A DNA stretch of 64,000 nucleotides from Pseudomonas kermanshahensis (GTDB taxonomy: Bacteria; Pseudomonadota; Gammaproteobacteria; Pseudomonadales; Pseudomonadaceae). Positions 9,321 through 18,427 of this stretch are shown in pieces. The notes beneath the pieces were generated by a model. It was not told where the DNA came from. It worked only from the letters and a program-made list of their open reading frames with translations, and searched no databases. The DNA lies in contig NZ_JABWRY020000001.1 of NCBI RefSeq assembly GCF_014269205.2, positions 3,100,001-3,164,000 on the forward strand, read 5' to 3'. The translations under genes and the position numbers were made by a program. Position 1 is the stretch's first letter. The number at the start of each line of letters is the position of its first letter.

Positions 9321-10637
9321 TTACTGGGTCACCCCAACCATCGGCCCCGCCTCGGCCTTGGCACTGCCGATCGGTGCCTTCAGCAGCAGGAAGTAAGCCA
9401 CCGCCGAGCACAGTGCCACGATCGCGCTGATCATGAATGCCGTGTTGAACGAACCCGAGTACTGGATGCTGAAGCCGGTGACGATCGGTGCCACGGAGCC
9501 CGCAATGTAGCCGCCGAAGTTCTGGATCGAGCCAAACGACGCCACCCGCGGGCTGTCGACGATGGTGTTGACGATCATCCACGCGGTGGCACTGGCCATG
9601 TTGATGCTGAACAGCGCCAGGCACAGCAGTACCACACAGCCGGTCAGGCCACTGACGAAGGACAGCGGCAAGGTGAACAGCGCCGCCAGCACCAGGCCGG
9701 TGATCACGCTGAATTTGCGGCTGCCAAGGATGCTCATGCCGCGTTTGACCAGCAAGTCACAGAAGCGCCCGGCGACGATCGTGCCCGCCGCACCGAAGCC
9801 ATAGGCCAGCGAAACCACCCAAGCAGTCTTGTACAGGTCCAGGCCGTGCTCACGTTCAAAGTAGCCGGGGAGCCAGGTCAGGTGCAGCCAGAGCATGTAG
9901 ATCACGCCCATGAAGCCCAGTACCGCCCCCCAGGTGCTGCGGTGCTTGAACAAGTCGAGCCAACCCGCAAAGTACGACACCTTCGGCGCCTGTGGATTGG
10001 CCGCAGGCAGCGGCTGCTTGGACTCGGTAGGCAACGGTTTACCTTGCGCAGCGAGCTCGGCCAGGTACTGCGCCTTGCTCTTGTAGAAGCTCAACCAGCA
10101 CACCGCCAGCACCACACCGATCAACCCGGTGATGATGAACATGCCGCGCCAGCCGAAATTGACCATGAACAGCGTCAGCAAGGGTGGCGCCAGGCATGGG
10201 CCAAGACAGGTCGAGGACCAGACGATACCGGTCGGGGTGCCGCGTTCGTTAGCATCGAACCATTCCGACAAGGCCTTGGCCGCCGAAGGGAACATCGGCG
10301 CCTCGCCAATCCCCAGCAACACGCGCAAGCCCATGAAACCGGCAAAGCTGCTGACCATGCCAAAGGTGGCCTGGGCCACCGACCAGGCCAGCAACGAGGC
10401 GCCGAGGGCGATCTTGCTGCCCAGGCGGTCGATGATCATACCCATTGGCAACTGGGCAAAGGCATAAGCAATGGAGAAGGCCGACAACAGAATGCCCATC
10501 TGCGAGGGGCTGATCATCATGTCTTTCTGGATCGAAGTGTTGGCGATCGACAGCGCGCTACGGTCCAGGTAGTTGACGATGCCAATCAACAGCAGGAAGA
10601 CAACGGTGAGGCGCTGATACTTCTTCATAGGGTTCAT
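9321..10637 (-). CDS. MFS transporter, anion:cation symporter (ACS) family, sugar acid type
   Basis: A 438-residue inner-membrane transporter with about 12 membrane segments. The N-terminus IVNYLDRSALSIA and the later GIGEAPMFPSAAKALSEWF are signatures of the ACS family, which includes hexuronate, glucarate and galactonate importers. It is the last gene of a five-gene minus-strand group encoding sugar-acid dehydratases and dehydrogenases, so it probably imports the acid they degrade. The ATG at 10635-10637 is used. An internal ATG three codons later is possible but has no ribosome binding site. Confidence 0.85.
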   Translation of the reverse strand: MNPMKKYQRLTVVFLLLIGIVNYLDRSALSIANTSIQKDMMISPSQMGILLSAFSIAYAFAQLPMGMIIDRLGSKIALGASLLAWSVAQATFGMVSSFAGFMGLRVLLGIGEAPMFPSAAKALSEWFDANERGTPTGIVWSSTCLGPCLAPPLLTLFMVNFGWRGMFIITGLIGVVLAVCWLSFYKSKAQYLAELAAQGKPLPTESKQPLPAANPQAPKVSYFAGWLDLFKHRSTWGAVLGFMGVIYMLWLHLTWLPGYFEREHGLDLYKTAWVVSLAYGFGAAGTIVAGRFCDLLVKRGMSILGSRKFSVITGLVLAALFTLPLSFVSGLTGCVVLLCLALFSINMASATAWMIVNTIVDSPRVASFGSIQNFGGYIAGSVAPIVTGFSIQYSGSFNTAFMISAIVALCSAVAYFLLLKAPIGSAKAEAGPMVGVTQ

Positions 10638-10725
10638 TGGGTGGCCTTTATTATTATTGTTGCGGCGCCTTCAGCGCCTTGGCGATCCGTCGGTCCTGTT
10701 GCGTTCATCCTTGGTGCGGCAACCC

Positions 10726-11943
10726 TCAAGGTTGACGCGCAGTTACCGCCGCCTCGAGCAGGCCGCGCCGGCTCAGGCTGTCGATCAGCGCACGCAGGCC
10801 GAAGCCCCACTGCGGCGCGAGGTCGCTGGTGGTGACACGGTTGCACAGGGTGCCCAATTGCGCGTTGCTGATGGCGACCAGGTCGCCGGGCTTGTGGGTA
10901 AAACCGTTGCCTGGCTGGTCGCGGTCCTGCTTGGGCGCGAACAGGGTACCGAGAAACAGCACCAGACCGTCGGGATACTGGTGGTTTTCGTTGAGGGTCT
11001 GCTGCACCAGGTCCTGGGGGTCGCGGCTGATCTGGCGCATGGAGCTGCGGCCGGACAGGATGAAGCCGTCCTGGCCCTCGACACGCAGGTCCACTTCGGC
11101 GTTACGCACATCGTCCAGGCTGAAGCTCTCGTCGAACAGGCGCAGCAATGGCCCCAGCGAGGTGGAGGCGTTGTTGTCCTTGGCCTTGGACAGCAGCAAG
11201 GCACTGCGCCCCTCGAAGTCGCGCAGGTTGACATCGTTGCCGAGCATGGCGCCCTTGATGCTGCCGTCGCTCGACACCGCCAGTACCACTTCCGGCTCCG
11301 GGTTGTTCCAGCTCGACTTGGGGTGGATACCGATGTCGGCACCATGCCCGACCGCCGACAGTGGCTGCGCCTTGGTGAAGACTTCGGCATCCGGGCCGAT
11401 GCCCACCTCCAGGTATTGCGACCACAGGCCCTGCTCCACCAGGACCTTGCGCAGCGCTTCGGCCTGGGCAGAGCCCGGGATGATCTGGGAGAGGTCCGCA
11501 CCGATGCGGCTGGCCAGCGTATCGCGGATGGCATCGGCCTTGGCCGGGTCGCCCTTGGCTTGCTCCTCCACCACTCGCTCCAGCAAGCTGGCGGCGAAGG
11601 TGACACCGGCGGCCTTCACCGCTTGCAGGTCGATCGGTGCCAACAGCCAAGGCAAGCGCGCGTCACGCTGGCCAGGGTCGCTGTTGGCCAGCAGCGCCGG
11701 CAACTCGATCAACGCGTCGGGCAAAGGCAACGCACGTAGGTAGGCCACCGGGTCGGCCACTTCCAGCAGGGCCGAAACCGTCGCCACATGGGCGCTGATA
11801 TCGTGCACGGCGCCGGCCTTGACAAGCACCACGGCGGGGCCTTGATCCGGCAGCCAGACGCGCCCCACCCAGCTGCCGGTGTCGAACACGGCAAGGTCGT
11901 GGCTTAGCGGCAGTGGCTGGTTGGCATTCGATTGGTCTGTCAT
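10726..11943 (-). CDS. Fumarylacetoacetate hydrolase-fold sugar-acid dehydratase (AraD1-like)
   Basis: A 405-residue FAH-superfamily protein with an N-terminal domain of about 170 residues before the FAH core. The core shows NPEPEVVLAVS (E-x-E metal ligands) and GNDVNLRDFEGRS. Homologues of this length and architecture dehydrate 2-keto-3-deoxy sugar acids such as L-KDA to 2-ketoglutarate semialdehyde. That fits the neighbouring semialdehyde dehydrogenase. The start at 11941-11943 (MTDQSN) has AAGGG 8 bases upstream. An alternative ATG at 11971-11973 overlaps the upstream stop as ATGA. Exact substrate not determinable. Confidence 0.75.
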   Translation of the reverse strand: MTDQSNANQPLPLSHDLAVFDTGSWVGRVWLPDQGPAVVLVKAGAVHDISAHVATVSALLEVADPVAYLRALPLPDALIELPALLANSDPGQRDARLPWLLAPIDLQAVKAAGVTFAASLLERVVEEQAKGDPAKADAIRDTLASRIGADLSQIIPGSAQAEALRKVLVEQGLWSQYLEVGIGPDAEVFTKAQPLSAVGHGADIGIHPKSSWNNPEPEVVLAVSSDGSIKGAMLGNDVNLRDFEGRSALLLSKAKDNNASTSLGPLLRLFDESFSLDDVRNAEVDLRVEGQDGFILSGRSSMRQISRDPQDLVQQTLNENHQYPDGLVLFLGTLFAPKQDRDQPGNGFTHKPGDLVAISNAQLGTLCNRVTTSDLAPQWGFGLRALIDSLSRRGLLEAAVTARQP

Positions 11944-11969
11944 GGGTGCACCCTTGTTGTCATTGTCAT

Positions 11970-13040
11970 TCATTGGGAAAGCGCCTGCGAACGGGTCGCC
12001 AGCTGCAACTGCTCGGCCAGCCGGTCGAGGTCGTCGAGCACTGGCTGCGACAGGCTCAGGCCCTGCGTCAAGGCTTGCCGGCGCAACGCCAGGCCGGCTT
12101 GCCCAGGCAGGCGCACCGGGCGCTCGGGGTCTACCGGTCGGCTGGCCACGATCAACCGGCCGAGGAAGCTGGTTTCGTCGGTAAACGCTTGCAAGCCGCC
12201 GAAAAAGCGCGGGTCGATGACCACCGCGGTGGCCGACGCGCCCCACTGGTCCGGGGCGTCCTTGCGGCCATGGCCGGCCAATGCCGAGGTCAGTGCCTCG
12301 ACCAGGATTGCCAGGGCAAAGCCCTTGTGGCCAAAGGCCTGACCACCCAGTGGCAGAATGCTGCCCTGGGGCGTGGTGAAGAAGTCACGCGGGTCATCGC
12401 TCAGGTGGCCATCGTTGCTCATCAGCACCGGGTGCGGCAGCCGGCTGCCGGCATCACGGCACTGCCCGACCAGGCCGAGGGTTACCGTAGACATGCTCAC
12501 GTCCAGCAGGATCGGCTCACCCTGGGTCGGTATGCCGGCGGCAATCGGGTTGGGCGTGAACACCGGGTCGACCCCGCCATGGGCACAGACCAGCCCCACG
12601 GACGGGTCCGAGGAATACACCATGGCCACCAGGCCACGGTCGGTATAAGGCTTGAGGTAAGCCGCCAGGCAGCCGATGTGCGCGGCCCGGCGCACCACGG
12701 CAATGCCGATGCCCTGTGCGCTGGCACCTTTGGCCGCGCAGTCGAGGGCCCGGCTGACACAGTACGGGCCAAGTACGTAATGGCCGTCGAAAAGACTGGA
12801 AATGCCGCTGTCCGACACCTGCTCCAGCGCCTGGGCCTGCGCCTTGACCTGCCCGCTGAGCATGCCGCCGATATAGCGGCTGACCAGGTTGAGGCCGTGG
12901 GTGCGATGGCCTAGCAGTTCGCCTTCGAGCAATACCTGGGTCACCACTTGGGCGACCTCGGCATCGGCACCGGCTTTTTCAAACAGTTGCTCGACGAACC
13001 GGGTTAGCGCCTGCACGTCATACCGTTTGGTTTGCGTCAT
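11970..13040 (-). CDS. Ldh2-family (malate/L-lactate dehydrogenase-like) NAD(P)-dependent oxidoreductase
   Basis: A 356-residue cytoplasmic oxidoreductase of the Ldh2/YlbC/DpkA superfamily, which reduces or oxidises 2-keto/2-hydroxy acids or cyclic imino acids. Family segments include LLEGELLGHRTHGLNL, TPNPIAAGIPT and GHKGFALAILVE. The start is the ATG at 13038-13040 with GGAG 8 bases upstream, preferred to the GTG three codons earlier. It lies 16 bases after the semialdehyde dehydrogenase gene. In this locus it may interconvert a keto-deoxy sugar acid or a side product, which is inference. Confidence 0.78.
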   Translation of the reverse strand: MTQTKRYDVQALTRFVEQLFEKAGADAEVAQVVTQVLLEGELLGHRTHGLNLVSRYIGGMLSGQVKAQAQALEQVSDSGISSLFDGHYVLGPYCVSRALDCAAKGASAQGIGIAVVRRAAHIGCLAAYLKPYTDRGLVAMVYSSDPSVGLVCAHGGVDPVFTPNPIAAGIPTQGEPILLDVSMSTVTLGLVGQCRDAGSRLPHPVLMSNDGHLSDDPRDFFTTPQGSILPLGGQAFGHKGFALAILVEALTSALAGHGRKDAPDQWGASATAVVIDPRFFGGLQAFTDETSFLGRLIVASRPVDPERPVRLPGQAGLALRRQALTQGLSLSQPVLDDLDRLAEQLQLATRSQALSQ

Positions 13041-13056
13041 GCCTGTCACTCCACGG

Positions 13057-14637
13057 TCAGTTCAGGGCTGCGGTGCTGGGCTTGCCGTCCACCAGGCGCT
13101 GGATGCCCAACGGGTTGGCGTTCTGCAGGGCGGCGGGCAGCAAGGCGTCAGGCACGTTCTGGTAGCACACCGGGCGCAGGAAGCGGTCGATGGCCAGGGT
13201 GCCGACCGAGGTGCCGCGGGCGTCCGAAGTGGCCGGGTATGGGCCGCCGTGGACCATGGCATCGCACACCTCGACCCCGGTGGGGTAGCCATTGAGCAGC
13301 ACGCGACCCACCTTCACTTCCAACGCACCCAGCAAGTAGCCGTAGGCCGCCAGGTCGGCATCGTCCGCCAGCAACGTGGCGGTCAGTTGGCCGCGCAAGG
13401 CTGCCACCGCGCGCGTCAGCTCGGCTTCATCGGCAACCTGAACCACCACTGTGCACGGGCCGAACACTTCTTCCTGAAGCAGCTCGTCCTGCTCCAGCAG
13501 CAGGCTGACATCAGCCTCGAACAGGTGCGGTTGAGCCTGGTTACCGTGTTGCGCCTGGCCACTCAACCGCTTGACCCCAGGGTGGGCAATCAAGGCCTGC
13601 AAGCCCTTGCCATAGCTGCCCAGGGTGCCAGCGTTGAGCATGGTCTGCGGCGCTTGCTCTGCCATGTGCCCGGCCAACTGCTCGACAAAGGCACTGAACG
13701 CTGGGGAGCGAATGCCCAGGACCAAGCCCGGGTTGGTGCAGAACTGGCCACAGCCCTGCACCACCGACGCGGTGAGGTCCTTGGCCAGTTGCGCACCGCG
13801 CGAGGCCAAGGCCTGGGGCAGCACCAGCACCGGGTTGATGCTCGACATTTCGGCGAACACCGGAATCGGCTGCGGCCGTGCCGCCGCCATGTCGCACAGC
13901 GCACGCCCGCCCTTGAGCGACCCGGTAAACCCGACTGCCTGGATGCCGGGGTGCTTGACCAAGGCCTCGCCAACCCCGCCGCCGAAGATCATGTTGAACA
14001 CACCGGCTGGCATGCCCGTCCGTTCAGCGGCACGAATCAACGCTTCAGCTACGCGTTCGGCAGTGGCCATATGGCCGCTGTGGGCCTTGAAGACGACCGG
14101 GCAACCGGCCGCCAGGGCTGCTGCGGTATCGCCACCCGCTGTGGAGAACGCCAGCGGGAAATTGCTGGCGCCGAACACCGCCACCGGGCCCACACCGATG
14201 CGGTACTGGCGCAAGTCTGGGCGGGGCAACGGCGTGCGGGCAGGCAGGGCCTGGTCGATGCGGGCGCCATAGAAGTCGCCACGGCGCAGCACCTGGGCGA
14301 ACAGGCGCATCTGCCCGCTGGTACGCCCCCGCTCGCCCAGGATTCGCGCAGTAGGCAAGGCCGTTTCCTGGCAGGTCAAGGCAATGAAGTCTTCGCCGAG
14401 GGCGTCGAGTTCGTCGGCAATGGCCTCCAGGAACTCGGCGCGGCGCACCGCTGGCAGGTTACGAAACAGCGGGAAAGCCGCCGAGGCCGCGCCCACGGCG
14501 TTGTCGACTTCGGCCAAGGTGGCCTGATAGAAACCGCCGGGCAGGCGCTCGCCGGTGTGGGCGTCCACGCTGTAGACCAGGGTTTGGCCCAGCGCGCTGC
14601 GCTGGCCGGCAATGAAGTTGTGTCCGCTAACGTGCAT
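13057..14637 (-). CDS. 2,5-dioxovalerate (2-ketoglutarate semialdehyde) dehydrogenase, NADP-type
   Basis: A 526-residue aldehyde dehydrogenase. The catalytic cysteine is in GCGQFCTNPGL, the conserved glutamate in VFAEMSSINPV, and the cofactor segment in VAVFGASNFPLAFS. These variants are typical of 2-ketoglutarate semialdehyde dehydrogenases, the last step of non-phosphorylative sugar-acid pathways, giving 2-oxoglutarate. The ATG at 14635-14637 (MHVSG) with an upstream GAGG is the start. It sits between the UxaA/GarD-type dehydratase and the Ldh2-type gene, consistent with one pathway. Confidence 0.88.
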   Translation of the reverse strand: MHVSGHNFIAGQRSALGQTLVYSVDAHTGERLPGGFYQATLAEVDNAVGAASAAFPLFRNLPAVRRAEFLEAIADELDALGEDFIALTCQETALPTARILGERGRTSGQMRLFAQVLRRGDFYGARIDQALPARTPLPRPDLRQYRIGVGPVAVFGASNFPLAFSTAGGDTAAALAAGCPVVFKAHSGHMATAERVAEALIRAAERTGMPAGVFNMIFGGGVGEALVKHPGIQAVGFTGSLKGGRALCDMAAARPQPIPVFAEMSSINPVLVLPQALASRGAQLAKDLTASVVQGCGQFCTNPGLVLGIRSPAFSAFVEQLAGHMAEQAPQTMLNAGTLGSYGKGLQALIAHPGVKRLSGQAQHGNQAQPHLFEADVSLLLEQDELLQEEVFGPCTVVVQVADEAELTRAVAALRGQLTATLLADDADLAAYGYLLGALEVKVGRVLLNGYPTGVEVCDAMVHGGPYPATSDARGTSVGTLAIDRFLRPVCYQNVPDALLPAALQNANPLGIQRLVDGKPSTAALN

Positions 14638-14672
14638 AAAAGGTTGCCTCAAATTCGGGAGTGGGCTGTCGA

Positions 14673-16214
14673 TCAGGTCACGGCGCCGATCTGCCAGGGC
14701 ACGAACTCGTTCTGCCCATAGCCGTGCTGTTCGCTTTTGCTGCGCGCGCCGGAGGCGATGCGCAGCATCTGTTCGAAGATGTACGCGCCACGCTCTTCGA
14801 TGCTGGTGGAGCCATCAGCGATGCCACCGCAGTTGACGTCCATGTCCTCTTCCTGGTGCTCGAACACCCGGTTGTTGGTCGCCAGCTTGATCGACGGCGC
14901 CGGGGCGCAGCCGTAGGCCGAACCGCGGCCGGTGGTGAAGGCAATCAGGTTGGCGCCGCCTGCGACTTGGCCGGTGGCCGAGACCGGGTCGTAGCCCGGC
15001 GTGTCCATGAACACCAGCCCATGGGCGCGTACCGCTTCGGCGTACTGGTAGACGTCGACCAGGTTGCTGGAGCCGGCCTTGGCCACCGCACCCAGCGACT
15101 TCTCGAGGATGGTGGTCAGGCCGCCCGCCTTGTTGCCGGCCGACGGGTTGTTGTTCAGTTCAGCGTTCATGCGCTGGCAGTAGTCTTCCCACCAGTGGAT
15201 GCGTGCCACCAGCTTCTCGCCGACTTCGCGGCTTACGGCGCGACGGGTCAGCAGGTGCTCGGCGCCATAAATTTCCGGTGTTTCAGACAGAATCGCGGTG
15301 CCACCGGCCGCCACCAGGCGGTCGACGGCATTGCCCAACGCGGGGTTGGCGGTGATCCCCGAGTAGCCATCCGAGCCGCCGCACTGCAGGCCAACGATCA
15401 AGTGGCGGGCGCTGACCGGCTCGCGTTCTACCTGGTTGGCCTGGGCCAACAGCGCCTTGACCTGCTCAATGCCGGCAGCGATGGTCTTCGAGGTGCCGCC
15501 AATGCCTTGGATGGTGAAGGCGCGCAGTTGCGTGCTGGTGGTAAGCCCTTGGGTCTCCAGCAGGCTTTCGATCTGGTTGGTTTCACAACCCAGGCCGATG
15601 ATCAGCACGGCCGCGAAATTGGGGTGTACGGCATAGCCAGCCAAGGTCCGACGCAACAGGCCCAAGGCTTCACCGGAAGGGTCTACTGCGCAGCCGGCAC
15701 CGTGGGTCAAGGCCACTACACCGTCGATATTCGGGTAGTCGGCCAGCGCTTCGGGGTGGATGTCACGGCGGAAATGGTCGGCCACGGCCCGGGCCACGGT
15801 CGCCGAACAGTTCACCGAGGTGAGAATGCCAATGTAGTTGCGGGTGGCTACCCGGCCATCGGCACGCACAATGCCCTGGAACACCGCCTCAGCGACCGGC
15901 GTGCTGCGGGCATCGACGCCAAAGGCATAGTCGCGGGCAAAATCACCCATCTGCACGTTGTGCACGTGAACATGGTCGCCGGCGTCGATGGCCTGTGAAG
16001 CAAAACCGATGATCTGGCCGTAGCGGCGCAGGGGCTGGCCCTGCTCCACGCGCTGGGTGGCGACTTTATGGCCTGAGGGGATCGCCTGGCGGACGATGAT
16101 CCCTTCTGCGTCGAGGTGCAAACCTTCAGGCAAGGCCTGGCGGGCGATGAGAACGTTGTCCAGCGGGTTGAGGCGGATGACGGCAAGGTCACCAGAGCGG
16201 GCAATCAGTTGCAT
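14673..16214 (-). CDS. UxaA/GarD-family sugar-acid dehydratase (galactarate/altronate type)
   Basis: A 513-residue Fe-dependent dehydratase. The N-terminal SAF domain occupies roughly residues 1-95, followed by the UxaA/GarD core with TRNYIGILTSVNCSAT, LTHGAGC, GLGCETNQ and GLQCGGSDGYSG, the characteristic Cys-containing segments. Members dehydrate galactarate, altronate or related aldonates to 2-keto-3-deoxy acids. The start is the ATG at 16212-16214, preceded by GAGAGG. It is the first gene of the minus-strand catabolic operon; a LysR gene on the same strand lies 164 bases upstream. Substrate assignment within the family is uncertain. Confidence 0.82.
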   Translation of the reverse strand: MQLIARSGDLAVIRLNPLDNVLIARQALPEGLHLDAEGIIVRQAIPSGHKVATQRVEQGQPLRRYGQIIGFASQAIDAGDHVHVHNVQMGDFARDYAFGVDARSTPVAEAVFQGIVRADGRVATRNYIGILTSVNCSATVARAVADHFRRDIHPEALADYPNIDGVVALTHGAGCAVDPSGEALGLLRRTLAGYAVHPNFAAVLIIGLGCETNQIESLLETQGLTTSTQLRAFTIQGIGGTSKTIAAGIEQVKALLAQANQVEREPVSARHLIVGLQCGGSDGYSGITANPALGNAVDRLVAAGGTAILSETPEIYGAEHLLTRRAVSREVGEKLVARIHWWEDYCQRMNAELNNNPSAGNKAGGLTTILEKSLGAVAKAGSSNLVDVYQYAEAVRAHGLVFMDTPGYDPVSATGQVAGGANLIAFTTGRGSAYGCAPAPSIKLATNNRVFEHQEEDMDVNCGGIADGSTSIEERGAYIFEQMLRIASGARSKSEQHGYGQNEFVPWQIGAVT

Positions 16215-16378
16215 GAGACCTCTCAAGGCGGTGCGGCTGACTTCTTGTTATGGCGTCGCCCGTTCGATACCGGGCGAATCTGCAACCACTGTAAGAAGCC
16301 TTGCGCAACATTCCCAATGAGATGATCCGATCACGCGATAACCCATGGTTATCAATACCATCTATCGGTGGTGATTTA

Positions 16379-17344
16379 TCAATCGCTTGTTGCGCCCTGC
16401 GCGGCACGTCGCTGCTGTGCGAAGTCGAGCAGAATGTCGACGAACGCGTGGGCCGACGGGGTCAGCGGCTCGTCCTTGCGGGTAACGATGCCGTACTCCA
16501 GCGCGGGCAGGTGCAAGGGGCTCTGCAGTTCCTTGAACTGGCCGCTGCTCAGCTGTGCGGCGACCATCGACCTGGGCAGCATCGCGATCATCGGGCCCGA
16601 TTGCAGCAACTGCAGGAACATCGGCATCGAGATGGTCTCGACGCTGTCCGCCGGTGTGGCAATTCCGGCCACCCTGAAGGCCTGCTCCAGGCGATTGCGA
16701 ATTGGCGTGCCCACGGGGTAAAGCACCCAGGGCCACTCACCCAGTGCCTCCACCGGGGTGCTGGCCAGCGCATTGAGGGGGTGGCGGCTGTTGACCACCA
16801 GGCTGAAGGGCTCAGGCTCCAGGGGCTGATAGTCGAACAGCTGACTGAAGCGTTCTTCCGTGAAGCGGCCGATCATGATGTCGAGTTTGTTCTGCTCCAG
16901 CATGGCCAACAGGTGGTCACTGGAGTGCTCGACCACTTCGATCGAGAGCAACGGGCTGCGTGCCTTGATGGCGGCAATGGCTTGAGGCAGCACCACGGGG
17001 GTGGCCGCAAAAATGCCACCCACCCGGATGAACCCGTGCCCGCCCTTGCGCAACCGGTTGACCTGGTCGACAAACTGCTGCGAGTCGCCCAACACCCCTT
17101 GGGCGTAGCGCACCACATACTCGCCAAGCTCGGTGGGCGGCATGCTGCGTGGCAGGCGCTCGAACAAGGCGAAGCCAAACTGCTCCTCCAGGTCACGCAG
17201 CATTTTGCTCAGCGCCGGCTGGCTGAGGTTCATCCGCGTGGCGGTGGCGTGCATGTTGCGGGTGCGTGCCAGGGTGTCGATCAGCACCAGGTGCTTGTAG
17301 CGGACCCAGTTGCAAAAGCTGGAGTGGGTAATGTCCGACGGCAT
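16379..17344 (-). CDS. LysR-type transcriptional regulator (sugar-acid locus, copy 1)
   Basis: A 321-residue LysR regulator of the GbpR/CbbR-like subgroup. The winged helix-turn-helix is at about residues 15-75 (RNMHATATRMNLSQPALSKM) and the effector-binding domain follows from about residue 105. The start ATG has GAGG upstream. It lies directly upstream of the dehydratase-dehydrogenase-transporter operon, on the same strand, and downstream of a second LysR gene, so it likely controls this operon in response to a sugar acid. Confidence 0.88.
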   Translation of the reverse strand: MPSDITHSSFCNWVRYKHLVLIDTLARTRNMHATATRMNLSQPALSKMLRDLEEQFGFALFERLPRSMPPTELGEYVVRYAQGVLGDSQQFVDQVNRLRKGGHGFIRVGGIFAATPVVLPQAIAAIKARSPLLSIEVVEHSSDHLLAMLEQNKLDIMIGRFTEERFSQLFDYQPLEPEPFSLVVNSRHPLNALASTPVEALGEWPWVLYPVGTPIRNRLEQAFRVAGIATPADSVETISMPMFLQLLQSGPMIAMLPRSMVAAQLSSGQFKELQSPLHLPALEYGIVTRKDEPLTPSAHAFVDILLDFAQQRRAAQGATSD

Positions 17345-17378
17345 CAGAGGGCAACCTCGAAAAGGTGTAAAGGCAGGG

Positions 17379-18326
17379 CTATTGCGTGCGCAGGTACTGC
17401 AGCAACCTGTCCAAGGCCACAGAGTTGGGCCGCGAGCGCAGGGTCAGCAAGCCCAGGTTGGCCATCGAGATCGGCAGCTCTACCGGCAGGATGGCGACCA
17501 TGCCGTAGCGCGCATAATGCTCGGCCACATCGTTGGGCACCACCGCAATCATCTCGGACGCCTCCAACATCGCGGTGGTGGCCAGGATCGAGGCGGTTTC
17601 GACAATGTCCAGCGACTGCACCATGCCGCCCGCCTGCAAGGCACTTTCGACCCGGCGGCGCATGGGGCTGCCGATGGGGTGCAGGATCCAGGTCAGGGCC
17701 ACCAGGTCGGCCAGTTGCAACGCCTTGGCGTCGGCCAAGGGGTGGCCGGCGCGGGCGATGACGCGCATTTGCTCACCGCCCTCGAACAGTTCGATGTTCA
17801 GGTCCTGGCTGTCGCTCTGGTCGGGCAGGCGCCCGACCACCATGTCGAAATCACCGCGCAGCAGCGCCGGCAACAAGGTATCGCTGGTGCCGACTTCGAG
17901 CGAGATACGCACCTTGGGGTGATCGCGCTTGTAGGCCAGCACCGCCTTGGTCAGCAAACCGGGCACCGGCCCCATCACACTGCCCACCCGCACCAGGCCC
18001 AAGGCACCGCGCGCCAGTTCGGCGATCTGTGCCTGGGCATGTTCGAACTCGTGCAGCGCGTTCTGCGCGTAGCGAATCATCACCTCGCCATACAGCGTTG
18101 GCTGCATGCCACGCGGCAGGCGCTCGAACAGGCGCACGCCCAGGCGTTCTTCCAGTTGCTGCAGCAGCAGGCTGGCCGCCGGTTGCGTGGTGTGCATCGC
18201 CGTGGCGGCACGGCGCAGGTTGCCGAACTCGCCCAGGGCGTTGAGCAAGGTGATCTGGCGGCTGGAGATCTTCAATGTGCCAAGGTTTTGCGGCAGCGCT
18301 GGGCTGTCTGCGGGCATTTGAGACAT
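17379..18326 (-). CDS. LysR-type transcriptional regulator (sugar-acid locus, copy 2)
   Basis: A 315-residue LysR regulator, resembling its neighbour in architecture (helix-turn-helix around NLRRAATAMHTTQPAASLLL, about residues 35-55). It is divergent from the fuconate-dehydratase-like gene at 18428. The 101-base divergent region contains an inverted repeat of LysR-box form (18330-18355), so it probably regulates that operon and itself. The ATG at 18324-18326 is used; a second ATG three codons in is possible. Confidence 0.88.
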   Translation of the reverse strand: MSQMPADSPALPQNLGTLKISSRQITLLNALGEFGNLRRAATAMHTTQPAASLLLQQLEERLGVRLFERLPRGMQPTLYGEVMIRYAQNALHEFEHAQAQIAELARGALGLVRVGSVMGPVPGLLTKAVLAYKRDHPKVRISLEVGTSDTLLPALLRGDFDMVVGRLPDQSDSQDLNIELFEGGEQMRVIARAGHPLADAKALQLADLVALTWILHPIGSPMRRRVESALQAGGMVQSLDIVETASILATTAMLEASEMIAVVPNDVAEHYARYGMVAILPVELPISMANLGLLTLRSRPNSVALDRLLQYLRTQ

Positions 18327-18329
18327 ATC

Positions 18330-18355
18330 AATTCCGATATCCCTACTTAGGAATT
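18330..18355. promoter_or_regulatory. Candidate LysR operator (AATTCC-N14-GGAATT)
   Basis: A perfect 6-base inverted repeat, AATTCC at 18330-18335 and GGAATT at 18350-18355, lies in the divergent promoter between the LysR gene and the fuconate-dehydratase-like gene. Its size and position fit a LysR recognition site, but binding is inferred. Confidence 0.5.
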
Positions 18356-18427
18356 GGCGATTATGCCTGTATCGCTCGACAACCTACAGTCGAGTCTCCC
18401 ACTGCCTGACCAGAACAAGAGTCCGCC